The notes under the pieces were generated by a model. It was not told where the DNA came from. It saw only the letters and a list, made by a program, of their open reading frames with translations, and ran no database searches. The translations under genes were made by a program, and so were the position numbers. Below are positions 16,452 to 25,632 of a stretch of 64,000 nt of DNA, one piece after another. The stretch covers positions 3,782,001-3,846,000 of the forward strand of contig NC_018681.1 of the NCBI RefSeq assembly GCF_000250675.2. The letters are read 5' to 3'. The DNA is from Nocardia brasiliensis ATCC 700358 (GTDB lineage Bacteria; Actinomycetota; Actinomycetes; Mycobacteriales; Mycobacteriaceae). Numbering within the stretch: the first letter of the stretch is position 1; each line of letters opens with the position of its first letter.

Positions 16452-17288
16452 ATGGAAATATTCTGCATAGTCCTGCTCGTCTATCTCGTGTTCGCAGAGC
16501 CATTCTTCGAGATATTCTCCGTCCGCGTGTTCACCCGTGAATTCGGGCAGCGGTCCGACGCGCGCGTACGCCTGTACCAGGGCGGTGTGTTCCGGACCTG
16601 GGCCACGCTCGCGGTCATCCTGGTGGCCTTCGCGATCAGCGGCACCTCGGTGCGCGAGCTCGGCCTGACCCACTTCGACACCGCGATCTTCCGTGGCTTC
16701 TCGCTGCCCGAGCAGATCATCAGCCTCGCCATCATCGCCGTCTACGTCTCGTATCTCTTTGGGCCCGTATTGATTCCGCTGGTCGGCGGGCGCGCGGGCA
16801 AAGACTGGATCGCCCGCAAGATCGAGTACGTCGTGTTCATCACCCCGGAGAACTCGATCGAACGCTTCTGGTGGCTGGCCAACTCGTTCAGCACGCCCGC
16901 CGAGGAGGTCGTCTACCGCGGCTTCACCCTCTACGCGGTCGCGCTGCTCTGGCCGGACCTGCCCTTCTGGGTCCTGGTCATCCTCGCGGGCGGCGTCATC
17001 GACGGCCTGCGGCACGGTTTCCGGCCGGCTGTCTCCGCGCAGGTGATTTTCGGTGGCGTCGCGCTCGCGCTCATGTACAAACTGACCGGCGCGATCTGGC
17101 CGACGATCGCCGTGAAGCTATTCCATGACCTGCGCGTTCTCGCATTCCCGCTGGCGCAGGCGCGCCGGAACCTGGCCGCGCGGGGATTGTCCGAGATTCC
17201 GGGGAAAACCCTCGCCGAACAGAATGTCCCCGCCGGCGCGGACAATCCTGACAACTCCGTGGAGTCTCGTACTTCTGTTTCTACGTAG
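16452..17288 (+). CDS. CPBP-family intramembrane protease (CAAX/Abi type)
   Basis: A 278-residue multi-helix membrane protein. The CPBP motifs are E151-E152-x-x-x-R156 (PAEEVVYRG), F/H motif GLRHGF with His188, and the third motif FHD with His225. Bacterial members cleave within membranes or serve bacteriocin maturation and self-immunity. The gene starts the plus-strand block and ends 15 bp before the first PKS gene, so it is probably cotranscribed. Its job in a lipopeptide-like pathway (self-resistance, processing or regulation) is unknown. The ribosome-binding site is weak, and the start is supported mainly by the hydrophobic first helix. Confidence 0.8.
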   Translation: MEIFCIVLLVYLVFAEPFFEIFSVRVFTREFGQRSDARVRLYQGGVFRTWATLAVILVAFAISGTSVRELGLTHFDTAIFRGFSLPEQIISLAIIAVYVSYLFGPVLIPLVGGRAGKDWIARKIEYVVFITPENSIERFWWLANSFSTPAEEVVYRGFTLYAVALLWPDLPFWVLVILAGGVIDGLRHGFRPAVSAQVIFGGVALALMYKLTGAIWPTIAVKLFHDLRVLAFPLAQARRNLAARGLSEIPGKTLAEQNVPAGADNPDNSVESRTSVST

Positions 17289-17303
17289 TAGGGATAGCGT
17301 TAG

Positions 17304-20300
17304 ATGTCTGCAGAAATGGCCCGTCGGACGGCCGACGAAATCAGCATGTTTCTCACCGAAACACTCAGTGAATTACTCGATATTGCCAGCGATGATGTCG
17401 CGTTGAGTGAGCCGTTTTCCAGTTTCGGTCTCACCTCCGCGGTGGCCTTGGTATTCGTCGGCAAGATTTCCACCTGGATGGGCAAGCCACTGCCGCCGGA
17501 TCTGCCCTGGGAATATCCGACCGTGCGCGCACTGGCCGAAGGATTGGCGGCCGCACAGGACGGCCCGGCCCCGCTGCCGCAGGACAGCGCCGAGCCGGTG
17601 CCCGCGGCCACCGCGCCCGCCCGCCCGCACACCGGCCAGGAGCCGGTGGCGATCATCGGCATCGGCTGCGCCTACGCCGGGCTGCGCGGTCCCGAGCAGC
17701 TGTGGGAAACCCTCTGGCACGGAGAAGAATTGGTGGGCCAGGCGCCGCGCAGTCGATACGACCGGTCGCAGGGTGCGGCGGAGGCCGACGCCGCCGGCGA
17801 CCACCGCACTCCGTGGTTCGGCTCCTTCCTCGACGACCCGTACGCGTTCGACGCCAACTACTTCGGCATCGCCGACGCCGAGGCCGCCGTGATGGATCCG
17901 CAGCAACGGCTGCTCGCCGAGACCGTCGCGGACGCGTTCGAGGACGCGGGCGTGCCGATCGAGCGGCTCGCCGGTACCGCGACCGGCGCCTTCGTCGGCA
18001 TCACCGCGGGTGACTACGCCCGCGGGGCCGGCCACGACCCGCACGCGGGGTTGCCGATCGCCGCCGTCACCGGCAATGCGGCCAGCATCGCCGCCAACCG
18101 GCTGTCCTATCTGTACGACCTGCGCGGGCCCAGCGTGAGCGTGGACACCGCGTGCTCGTCCTCGCTGGTCGCGCTGCATCTGGCGTTGCGCAGCCTGCAC
18201 GACGGCGACTGCGACGTCGCGGTGGTCGGTGGCGTCAACCTGACGCTCGACCCGCACATCACCGGGGCGCTGGCCGAGGCGGGCATGCTGGCCGCCGACG
18301 GACGCTGCAAAACCTTCGACGACCGCGCCGACGGTTATGTCCGCGGCGAGGGCAGCGCGGCGGTGGTGCTGAAGCCGCTGGCCCAGGCGGAGCGCGATGG
18401 TGACCGGGTGTACGCGGTACTGCTCGGTTCGGCCGTCAACCAGGACGGCCGGACCAACGGCCTCACCGCGCCGAGCTTCCAGTCCCAGGTCGAGGTGCTG
18501 CGCCGGGCCTACCGGCGGGCCGGAGTCGATCCGCGCGACGTGCAGTACGTCGAGGCGCACGGCACCGGGACCATCCTGGGCGACGCCATCGAGGCCCGCG
18601 CGCTCGGCACCGTGTTCGGCGAGAACCGCACCGGCACCGGCGAATTCCTGGTCGGTTCGGCCAAGACGGTGGTGGGCCACCTGGAGGCGGCCGCAGGAAT
18701 CACCGGTCTGGTGAAGACTGCGCTGGCGTTGCACCACGGCCAGGTGCCCGCCCACCTGAACTTCGAATCGCCCAGCAAACACATCGCTTTCGCGGACCTG
18801 CCGTTCGAGGTGCCCACCACGAGCCGGGATTGGCCGGCGCACGCCGGCCGCGCGCTGGCCGGGGTGAGTTCGTTCGGCTTCGGCGGCACCAACGCGCACG
18901 CGGTGCTCACCGCTGCGCCCACCGGGCCGGTTCGGACGCCACCGCCGGCCCAGCCCGAAAAGCCCTATCTGGTCAGCCTTTCCGGGCGCAGTGAGCAGTC
19001 GACGCTGGCGCTGGTGGACAGCTGGCTGGCACTGTTGCGCGACGGTTCGGCGCCGCCGGTCGCCGACCTGGCGCAGACCTCCACCGCGCGCCGGGCCCAG
19101 CACCCCTTCCGGATCGCGGTGCCCGCCCGCGATCACGCGGACCTCACGGATCAGCTCGCCGCGATCGCCGCCGGTTCGTTGCCGCTGGGCGCGGCGGCGG
19201 GCCGGGTCCCGCGCAGTGGTCCCGGCCAGGTGGGGTTCGTCTTCACCGGTCAGGGCAATCAGTGGGTCGGCATGGGCCGCAAGTTGATTCGGCAGCAGCC
19301 GGTGTTCCGGGACGCGCTGCTGGCGGTCGATCGTGAGCTGCGGATCGAACTGGGCTGGTCGACCTTCGCGGTGCTGGACCGCGGCAGCGACGCCGAAGCC
19401 CTGGCCGACACCGGCACCGCGCAACCGGTGCTGTTCGCCCTGCAGGTCGCGCTCGCCGCCCTGTGGCGGTCGTGGGGGATCGTCCCCGCCGCCGTCGTCG
19501 GGCACAGTGTCGGCGAGGTCGCCGCCGCGCACGTGAGCGGTGCGATCGATCTGCGCACTGCCGCACAGATCATCGCCGCGCGCGCCACAGCGACCGCGCG
19601 CCTGCGGGACAACGGCTGCATGGCCGTGGTGAACCTGCCCGCCGGGGAACTGGAACTGCCGCCGCGCGTGCACCTGGCCGGGACGAACGGGCCCAAGTGG
19701 ACCCTGATCTCGGGGCACACGGCCGCCGTCGACGGCTTGCTCGCCCGGCTCGACGCCGCGCAGGTGATGACCCGGCGGCTGCCGGGGCGCTACGCCTTCC
19801 ACTCGCCGCTGATGCTGGACTGCCTGCCGGAGTTCGTCGCCGACATGCCGTGCATCCAGCCGAGTTCGGGCAGCATCGCGTTCTACTCGACAGTCACCGG
19901 CGATCGGATCGACGGCACCCGGTTGAACGGCCTGTACTGGTCCGACCAGGTGGTGCGGCCGGTGGAGTTCGCCGCGGCGGTCGGTGCCATGATCGAGGCC
20001 AACGTCAGCACCTTCGTCGAGATCGGCCCGCATCCCGCGCTCAACGGGATGCTGAAAAGCCTGCTCCGCCACCACGATCGGCCCGGCATCGCGGTGCCGT
20101 CGCTGGTTCGCGACATCGACGACCTCTCGGTGCTGCTGGCCGCGGCCGGCGAACTGCACGTGCGCGGGCACGAGATCCGCTGGGCCGGTGTGGATCCGGT
20201 GGACCGGCCGGCGGCACGGCTGCCGCTGTATCCGTACGACCGCAAGTCGTATCGGGTGGTCGACGGTGTGCCCAGCATCCAGTCCACTCCGGTGACCCGG

Positions 20301-20615
20301 ACCACCGAGCTGTTCGCCGCCGACGCGGACTATGTCGCCCCGCGCACCGAATACGAACAGGTCGTGGCCGAGATGTGGGCGGAGTTGCTCGGTCTCGAGC
20401 AGGTCGGCGTGTTCGAGAACTTCTTCCGCATCGGCGGTCATTCACTGGCCGCGACCCAGTTCGTGCGCAGGCTGCGCGAGCTGTTCGAGATCGAGTTCGC
20501 CCTCCGGCGCATGTTGCTGGAGCCGACCGTCGCCCAGGTGGCCGCGGCCCTGGAGGAACTCATGGTCGAGCAGGCCGATGCCCTTTTGGAGACCGCTCAT
20601 GAACTCACCAGCTAG
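17304..20615 (+). CDS. Type I polyketide synthase, ACP-KS-AT-PCP
   Basis: The 1103-residue protein opens with a carrier domain (residues about 10-85) whose attachment serine is Ser45 in FGLTSAVA. The ketosynthase (115-540) has Cys284 in DTACSSS, His419 in EAHGTGT and His459 in VVGHLEAAAG. The acyltransferase (640-925) has the nucleophile Ser735 in GHSVGE and YAFHS at 830-834, closer to the malonyl HAFH than the methylmalonyl YASH pattern. A final carrier has Ser1047 in an NRPS-like GGHSL motif. No reductive domains exist, so a beta-keto group is expected. The N-terminal carrier is a natural acceptor for fatty acyl-AMP from the downstream FAAL. Confidence 0.92.
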   Translation: MSAEMARRTADEISMFLTETLSELLDIASDDVALSEPFSSFGLTSAVALVFVGKISTWMGKPLPPDLPWEYPTVRALAEGLAAAQDGPAPLPQDSAEPVPAATAPARPHTGQEPVAIIGIGCAYAGLRGPEQLWETLWHGEELVGQAPRSRYDRSQGAAEADAAGDHRTPWFGSFLDDPYAFDANYFGIADAEAAVMDPQQRLLAETVADAFEDAGVPIERLAGTATGAFVGITAGDYARGAGHDPHAGLPIAAVTGNAASIAANRLSYLYDLRGPSVSVDTACSSSLVALHLALRSLHDGDCDVAVVGGVNLTLDPHITGALAEAGMLAADGRCKTFDDRADGYVRGEGSAAVVLKPLAQAERDGDRVYAVLLGSAVNQDGRTNGLTAPSFQSQVEVLRRAYRRAGVDPRDVQYVEAHGTGTILGDAIEARALGTVFGENRTGTGEFLVGSAKTVVGHLEAAAGITGLVKTALALHHGQVPAHLNFESPSKHIAFADLPFEVPTTSRDWPAHAGRALAGVSSFGFGGTNAHAVLTAAPTGPVRTPPPAQPEKPYLVSLSGRSEQSTLALVDSWLALLRDGSAPPVADLAQTSTARRAQHPFRIAVPARDHADLTDQLAAIAAGSLPLGAAAGRVPRSGPGQVGFVFTGQGNQWVGMGRKLIRQQPVFRDALLAVDRELRIELGWSTFAVLDRGSDAEALADTGTAQPVLFALQVALAALWRSWGIVPAAVVGHSVGEVAAAHVSGAIDLRTAAQIIAARATATARLRDNGCMAVVNLPAGELELPPRVHLAGTNGPKWTLISGHTAAVDGLLARLDAAQVMTRRLPGRYAFHSPLMLDCLPEFVADMPCIQPSSGSIAFYSTVTGDRIDGTRLNGLYWSDQVVRPVEFAAAVGAMIEANVSTFVEIGPHPALNGMLKSLLRHHDRPGIAVPSLVRDIDDLSVLLAAAGELHVRGHEIRWAGVDPVDRPAARLPLYPYDRKSYRVVDGVPSIQSTPVTRTTELFAADADYVAPRTEYEQVVAEMWAELLGLEQVGVFENFFRIGGHSLAATQFVRRLRELFEIEFALRRMLLEPTVAQVAAALEELMVEQADALLETAHELTS

Positions 20616-23600
20616 CAGCCTGGCCCTCGCGCGCCTGCGGGAACGTCGCGCGGCGGGCCTGGCCACCACCACCGTACCGCTGCGCGAGGGCGCGGGCCCG
20701 TTCCCGGTCACCCCGGCCCAGCGCGGCATCTGGCTGCACGAGCAGTTGGCCGGTCATCCCGCGATCTACCATGTGCCGCTCGGCATCCGGATCGACGGAC
20801 CGCTGGACGCGGCGGCCCTGCGGGCGGCGGCGAACGCCGTGACGAGCCAGCACCACGCGCTGCGCACGATTTTCACGGAGACACCCGACGGCCTGCGGGC
20901 CGAGATCGTCGAGACCGACGGCGCCGATTGGCAGGCCCCGGATCTGCGGCTGGTGCCCGCGAAATCCCGGGCGGCGGCGGTCGATCAGTTGCTCGAGTCG
21001 CTGGCGACCGCGCCGTTCGAGCCGGCGACGCGGCCACCGGTGCGCTGGGCGCTGATTCGGCTGGCCGACCAGCAGTGGCTGCTCGCGGTCGTCGCGCATC
21101 ACCTGGTCCTGGACGGACTTTCGATCGCGCTGCTGTTCGATCAGCTCTGGCTGGCCTACGGCGCGCTGCGCCGCGGTGCGGAGACCGTGTTGTCCGCACC
21201 GCCGCGGCAGTACGCCGACTACGCGGTGTGGAGCGCCGAACACGGAGCCCCGGCCACGCAGGCGGCCGCCGCCGAGCGCCGGGCCGCGCTCCTGCGTGGG
21301 GCGCCGCCACTGGATGTCGCGATCGGCCGGCGACCCCGGCGCGTCGGGAACAACGGTGCGCGCGTCGAGGATTCGTTTCCGCGCGAGGTGACCGCGGCGG
21401 TGCGCGCCGCCGCCGCGGCCAACGGTGTGCCGCCGTTCGTCTTCCTGCTCGCCTGCTACGAGCTGATCCTGGCGCACCGCTACGGTCGATTCGACTTCTG
21501 CGTCGGCATCCCGATGGCGGCCCGGCCGTACGCCGAATTGGCCAAGACCATCGGGCATTTCGTGAACACGGTGCCGGTGCGCGCCGATGTCGCGACCGGC
21601 CAGACCTTCCTGGAGCTGCTGCACCGCACCCGCGACACCGCGATGGCGGCCTACGACGACGAGACCGTGCCGTTCGAGCGGATCGTCGAAGCGATCGGCG
21701 GGCCGTGGGATCCGGGCTACAGCCCCGTGTTCCAGACCCTGTTCGTCCAGCAAATGCTCGAGCGCCCCGACCTGAGCGAATGGGGGCTGACCGTCGACTG
21801 GCACACCATCGATACCGGCGCGACGCTGTACGACCTGGTCATGCACGTCGCCGAGACGGGCTCGGAGCTGGTCGTGCAGCTCACCTACAACTCGGCGCTG
21901 CTGACCGCGACCGCCGCCGCCGATCTCGCGCTGGACTTCCGTACGCTGGCGGCCGCCGCGGCCGCGGCCGCGCCGACGACCAAGGTCGACGAGTTGCTCA
22001 CCGCCCTCCCGGTGCGGACGTACGCGGTGCGTGACATCGCCGGCGAGCAGGATTCGCTCGACGCCGAGGCCGCCCCGTTCGAAGCGCCGATCGGCGAGCG
22101 GGAGATCCGGCTGGCCGCACTGTGGTCCGCGGCGTTGGACCGGCCCGAGATCGGCCGCCACGACGATTTCTTCCTGCTCGGCGGCACCTCGCTCGCGGCG
22201 ACCCGGGTGATCTCGCAGATCCTCGACGAGTTCGGCGTGAGCGTCTCGCTGCGCGAGTTGTTCGAGAGCCCGACCATCGTCACGGCGGCGCGTCTGATCG
22301 AAGCCGCTGCCGCGCAGGAGGAGTCGTTGCCGCCGCTGCGCGCGCTGCCACGCGCCGAGGACGCGCTGCTCGCGGTTTCCTATGCCCAGGAGCGGCTCTG
22401 GTTCCTGGAGACTCTCGATCCCGGCAACGCGACCTACATCATGCCCGGCGGGCTGCGGCTGCGCGGCGTGCTCGACGTCGCCGCGCTGGAACACGCACTG
22501 GCACAGGTGGAGCAGCGGCACGAGGTGCTGCGCAGCGTCTACCGGACCACCGCGGACGGACAGCTGCGCCAGCTGATCCGCCCGTATAGCGCACGGCCGC
22601 TGGAGGTTACCGATCTGAGCGACCTACCGGCCGAGGCCCGGCCCGGCGCGGCGGCAGACCTCGCGGCCCAGGTGTACCGGGCGCCGTTCGATCTGGCGGA
22701 AGGCCCGGTCTGGCGGTACCGCCTGATCAAATCCGGCCCCGACGAATACCTGCTCGCTTTGGCGCTGCACCACATCGTGTGCGACGCCTGGTCGATCGCG
22801 GTACTGAGCCAAGAGGTCTCGGCGCACTACCGCGCCCGCACCGACCGGGACTCCGCGCCGCTGCGGCCGCTGACGGTGCAGTACGCGGACTACGCGGAGT
22901 GGCAGCGCGGCAGCGCGACGAGTCTGGCCGGGCAACTGGACTTCTGGCGCGCCGAGCTCGCCGACCCGACGGTCACCGAGATCCCCGGCGACCGTCCGCG
23001 TCCGGCCCGGCGCACCTCGCGTGGTGCGGTGGCACGCCACACGATCGACCCCCAGGTGATGGCGCAGGTCCGCGCGCTCGCCGCCCGGCAGGGCGTCACG
23101 ACCTTCGCGGTGCTGCTCGCGGCGTTCTATACGCTGCTGAATCGGTATACGCGCCAACAGGATCTGATCGTCGCCGCGCCGATCGCCGGACGGACCCGCT
23201 CGGCGGTCGAGCCGCTGGTCGGTTGCTTCTTGAACACGCTGGCGCTGCGCACCCGGGTCGACCCGGAGGAAATCTGCACCGGCTTGGTCGCCCGCGTCGG
23301 CCGGACCGTGCTCGCGGCGCACGCGAACCAGGACCTGCCGTTCGAGAAGGTCATCGAGGCGATGGTGCCACACCGGGATATGAGCCGGACCCCGCTGGCC
23401 CAGGTCATGTTCAACTACTTGAACACGCCGCCGCCGTCGCTCGACATGGCCGGACTCGAGGTCGAATTGGTCGACGCCCCACGGGCGACCGCCAAGATGG
23501 ACTTCGATCTCACCGTCGACGAAACCGACGGCACCGCCAAGCTGACCCTGGAATACAGCCTCGACCTCTACGACGAGCCCAGCGCCGACCGGGCGCTGCG

Positions 23601-25632
23601 CCACTATGCGACCGCGCTGGCCGGAATCGTGGCCGACCCCGCACAGCTCGTCGGCGCGATCGCGCTGGAGCCGACGGAACCGGCTGCGGGGGAGCCGGAT
23701 TGGGAGCTGCCCGGAACCGCGCTCGTGCCCGCGGCCGCACCGGGCGAGCGACTGATCGATCGGTTGGACGCGGTGATCGACGTGCGCGCCGGCGCACCGG
23801 CGGTGCGCGGCGGCGAGCGCGTCACCAGTTACGCCGAACTGGACCTGCGCACCGCCGCGATCGCCAAGCAGCTCATCGGCGCCGGGTTGGACGGCAGCCG
23901 GGTCGCGCTGCTGTACGACCACACGCCGGAGAGTTTCGTCGCGGTGTGGGCGGCGCTGCGCGCGGGCGTGGCCTACGTCCCGCTCGATCCGCGGGCTCCC
24001 GAGGCACGGCTGATCGAGATCCTCGAGGAGGCCGATGTGTCCGCGCTGGTGTGTGATCCGTCGCTGACCGCGCTGGCGCGGGCCGTCGCGGGGGGCGCCC
24101 ACGTGTTCCCGGTCGCGGCGCGGGCCGACCATCCGGACCCCGCGCTCGGCGCGGTGCCCACCAACGACCTGTCGACGTGGGCGAAATCGCATATCAGCGC
24201 CGACGATTTCGCTTACATCCTGCACACGTCCGGGTCCACCGGTCGCCCTAAGGGCGTGGCGCAGAGCCGCGGCAACGCGTTGGCGCACGCGGTGACCTAC
24301 GCGCGGCGGCTGCGCCTCGGCCCCGACGACGTCGTCGCCGCGCCCGCGCGCTACACCTTCGACGCCGGGGTGCTGAATTCGTTCGGCGCGGCGGTGGCGG
24401 GTGCGCAGCTGTCCGTCATCGACCCGCACAACTACGGTCCGGCCGCCCTACGCGCGGAGATCGAACGGGCCGGGATCACCGTCCTGCACTGCACCCCTAC
24501 GCTTTTCCGCTATCTGCTGAGCGACGCCGACGGGCCGTGGGCACCGCAGGCGCTGCGCCTGGTCGCGCTCGGCGGCGAGGAGGTGGTCCGCGGCGACGTC
24601 ATCGACTTCGGCAAGCACTTCACCGCCGCATGCCGGCTGGTGAGTCTGTACGGCCCGTCGGAGTGCTCGGTGGCGTTGCAGCACATCGTTTCTCCCGCCG
24701 ATGCGGATCGCGCGGGCGTACCGATCGGCCGTCCGGTCGAGGGGGTGGCGGTGGACCTGGTGGATGCCGCGGGCCGCCCCACCGAGGTATACGGCGAGAT
24801 CGCCCTGCGCAGTTCCCATGTGGCCCTCGGCTATTGGCATCGACCGGAACTCACCGAGCGGGCGTTCGGCACCGGCCGCGACGGCGTGCCGTACTACCGC
24901 ACGGGCGATCTGGCCCGGCGCTTACCCGACGGCAAGCTCGTCTTCGTCGGCCGCAAGGACCGGCAGGTCAAGATCCGCGGCCACCGGGTGGAACCGGGGG
25001 AGGCGGAGACCTTCCTGCGCGCACATCCGACGGTGGCCGAGGCGGCCGTGGTGCTCGACGCCGACGCCGAGGTGCCGCGGTTGGTCGCCTATCTCACCCA
25101 GGAGGGCCCGCTCGAGCCCGACTACCTGGAGTTGTCGGCGTTCCTGCGAACCAGGCTGCCCGACTACATGATTCCGTCGGCCTACATGGTGCTCGACCGG
25201 CTGCCGCGTGGTCTCACGGGCAAGCTCGACCGGGCCAAGCTGCCCAAGATCGCCCCGGCCGCGCCGCCGGTGTACGTCGCGCCGAGCACCGAGCTGGAGC
25301 GCGTCGTCGCCGAGGTGTGGGCGCAGGTGCTCGACCGGGAGGTCGGCCTGGGGCAGAACTTCTTCGATCTGGGCGGGCATTCGCTCGCGGTGGCTCGGGT
25401 GCGCGGCCTGCTGGAGCGGCGGCTCGGCATCGAACTGGCGATGACCGACCTGTTCGCCGCGCCGACCGTCGACGGACTCGCGAAAACCCTGGCCGGTCGG
25501 GCGAGCGCGCCGGAAGAGGGGGACCGCGGGCTCGACCGGCGCGCGGCCGCGGCGCGCCGGCGGGCACACCGCCAGAGCGCGGGGTCGCCCCCGCCGCACC
25601 TGTCCGACGACGAGAGCGGGGAGCCGCGATGA
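20599..25632 (+). CDS. Non-ribosomal peptide synthetase, C-PCP-C-A-PCP
   Basis: The start ATG overlaps the PKS gene by 17 bp, giving 1677 residues. Domains in order: condensation 1 (about 35-470, AHHLVLDG at 167); carrier 1 (about 495-565, LGGTSLAA); condensation 2 (about 590-1020, HHIVCDAWS at 724, Gly of HHxxxDG replaced by Ala); adenylation (about 1045-1545, TSGSTGRPKG, YGPSE, YRTGDLA, and a late GKLDR lysine); carrier 2 (LGGHSLAV near 1590). The first module has no adenylation domain. Reading the specificity pocket against PheA gives D-A-L-H-A-G-L-V-A-K, with the closest remembered resemblance to hydroxyphenylglycine codes but no firm match. Confidence 0.92.
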   Translation: MNSPASSLALARLRERRAAGLATTTVPLREGAGPFPVTPAQRGIWLHEQLAGHPAIYHVPLGIRIDGPLDAAALRAAANAVTSQHHALRTIFTETPDGLRAEIVETDGADWQAPDLRLVPAKSRAAAVDQLLESLATAPFEPATRPPVRWALIRLADQQWLLAVVAHHLVLDGLSIALLFDQLWLAYGALRRGAETVLSAPPRQYADYAVWSAEHGAPATQAAAAERRAALLRGAPPLDVAIGRRPRRVGNNGARVEDSFPREVTAAVRAAAAANGVPPFVFLLACYELILAHRYGRFDFCVGIPMAARPYAELAKTIGHFVNTVPVRADVATGQTFLELLHRTRDTAMAAYDDETVPFERIVEAIGGPWDPGYSPVFQTLFVQQMLERPDLSEWGLTVDWHTIDTGATLYDLVMHVAETGSELVVQLTYNSALLTATAAADLALDFRTLAAAAAAAAPTTKVDELLTALPVRTYAVRDIAGEQDSLDAEAAPFEAPIGEREIRLAALWSAALDRPEIGRHDDFFLLGGTSLAATRVISQILDEFGVSVSLRELFESPTIVTAARLIEAAAAQEESLPPLRALPRAEDALLAVSYAQERLWFLETLDPGNATYIMPGGLRLRGVLDVAALEHALAQVEQRHEVLRSVYRTTADGQLRQLIRPYSARPLEVTDLSDLPAEARPGAAADLAAQVYRAPFDLAEGPVWRYRLIKSGPDEYLLALALHHIVCDAWSIAVLSQEVSAHYRARTDRDSAPLRPLTVQYADYAEWQRGSATSLAGQLDFWRAELADPTVTEIPGDRPRPARRTSRGAVARHTIDPQVMAQVRALAARQGVTTFAVLLAAFYTLLNRYTRQQDLIVAAPIAGRTRSAVEPLVGCFLNTLALRTRVDPEEICTGLVARVGRTVLAAHANQDLPFEKVIEAMVPHRDMSRTPLAQVMFNYLNTPPPSLDMAGLEVELVDAPRATAKMDFDLTVDETDGTAKLTLEYSLDLYDEPSADRALRHYATALAGIVADPAQLVGAIALEPTEPAAGEPDWELPGTALVPAAAPGERLIDRLDAVIDVRAGAPAVRGGERVTSYAELDLRTAAIAKQLIGAGLDGSRVALLYDHTPESFVAVWAALRAGVAYVPLDPRAPEARLIEILEEADVSALVCDPSLTALARAVAGGAHVFPVAARADHPDPALGAVPTNDLSTWAKSHISADDFAYILHTSGSTGRPKGVAQSRGNALAHAVTYARRLRLGPDDVVAAPARYTFDAGVLNSFGAAVAGAQLSVIDPHNYGPAALRAEIERAGITVLHCTPTLFRYLLSDADGPWAPQALRLVALGGEEVVRGDVIDFGKHFTAACRLVSLYGPSECSVALQHIVSPADADRAGVPIGRPVEGVAVDLVDAAGRPTEVYGEIALRSSHVALGYWHRPELTERAFGTGRDGVPYYRTGDLARRLPDGKLVFVGRKDRQVKIRGHRVEPGEAETFLRAHPTVAEAAVVLDADAEVPRLVAYLTQEGPLEPDYLELSAFLRTRLPDYMIPSAYMVLDRLPRGLTGKLDRAKLPKIAPAAPPVYVAPSTELERVVAEVWAQVLDREVGLGQNFFDLGGHSLAVARVRGLLERRLGIELAMTDLFAAPTVDGLAKTLAGRASAPEEGDRGLDRRAAAARRRAHRQSAGSPPPHLSDDESGEPR

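Noticed and set aside
17373..24429. Very long minus-strand frames opposite PKS and NRPS genes
   Set aside because: They mirror third-position GC of the real genes; composition is low-complexity and no domain is visible.
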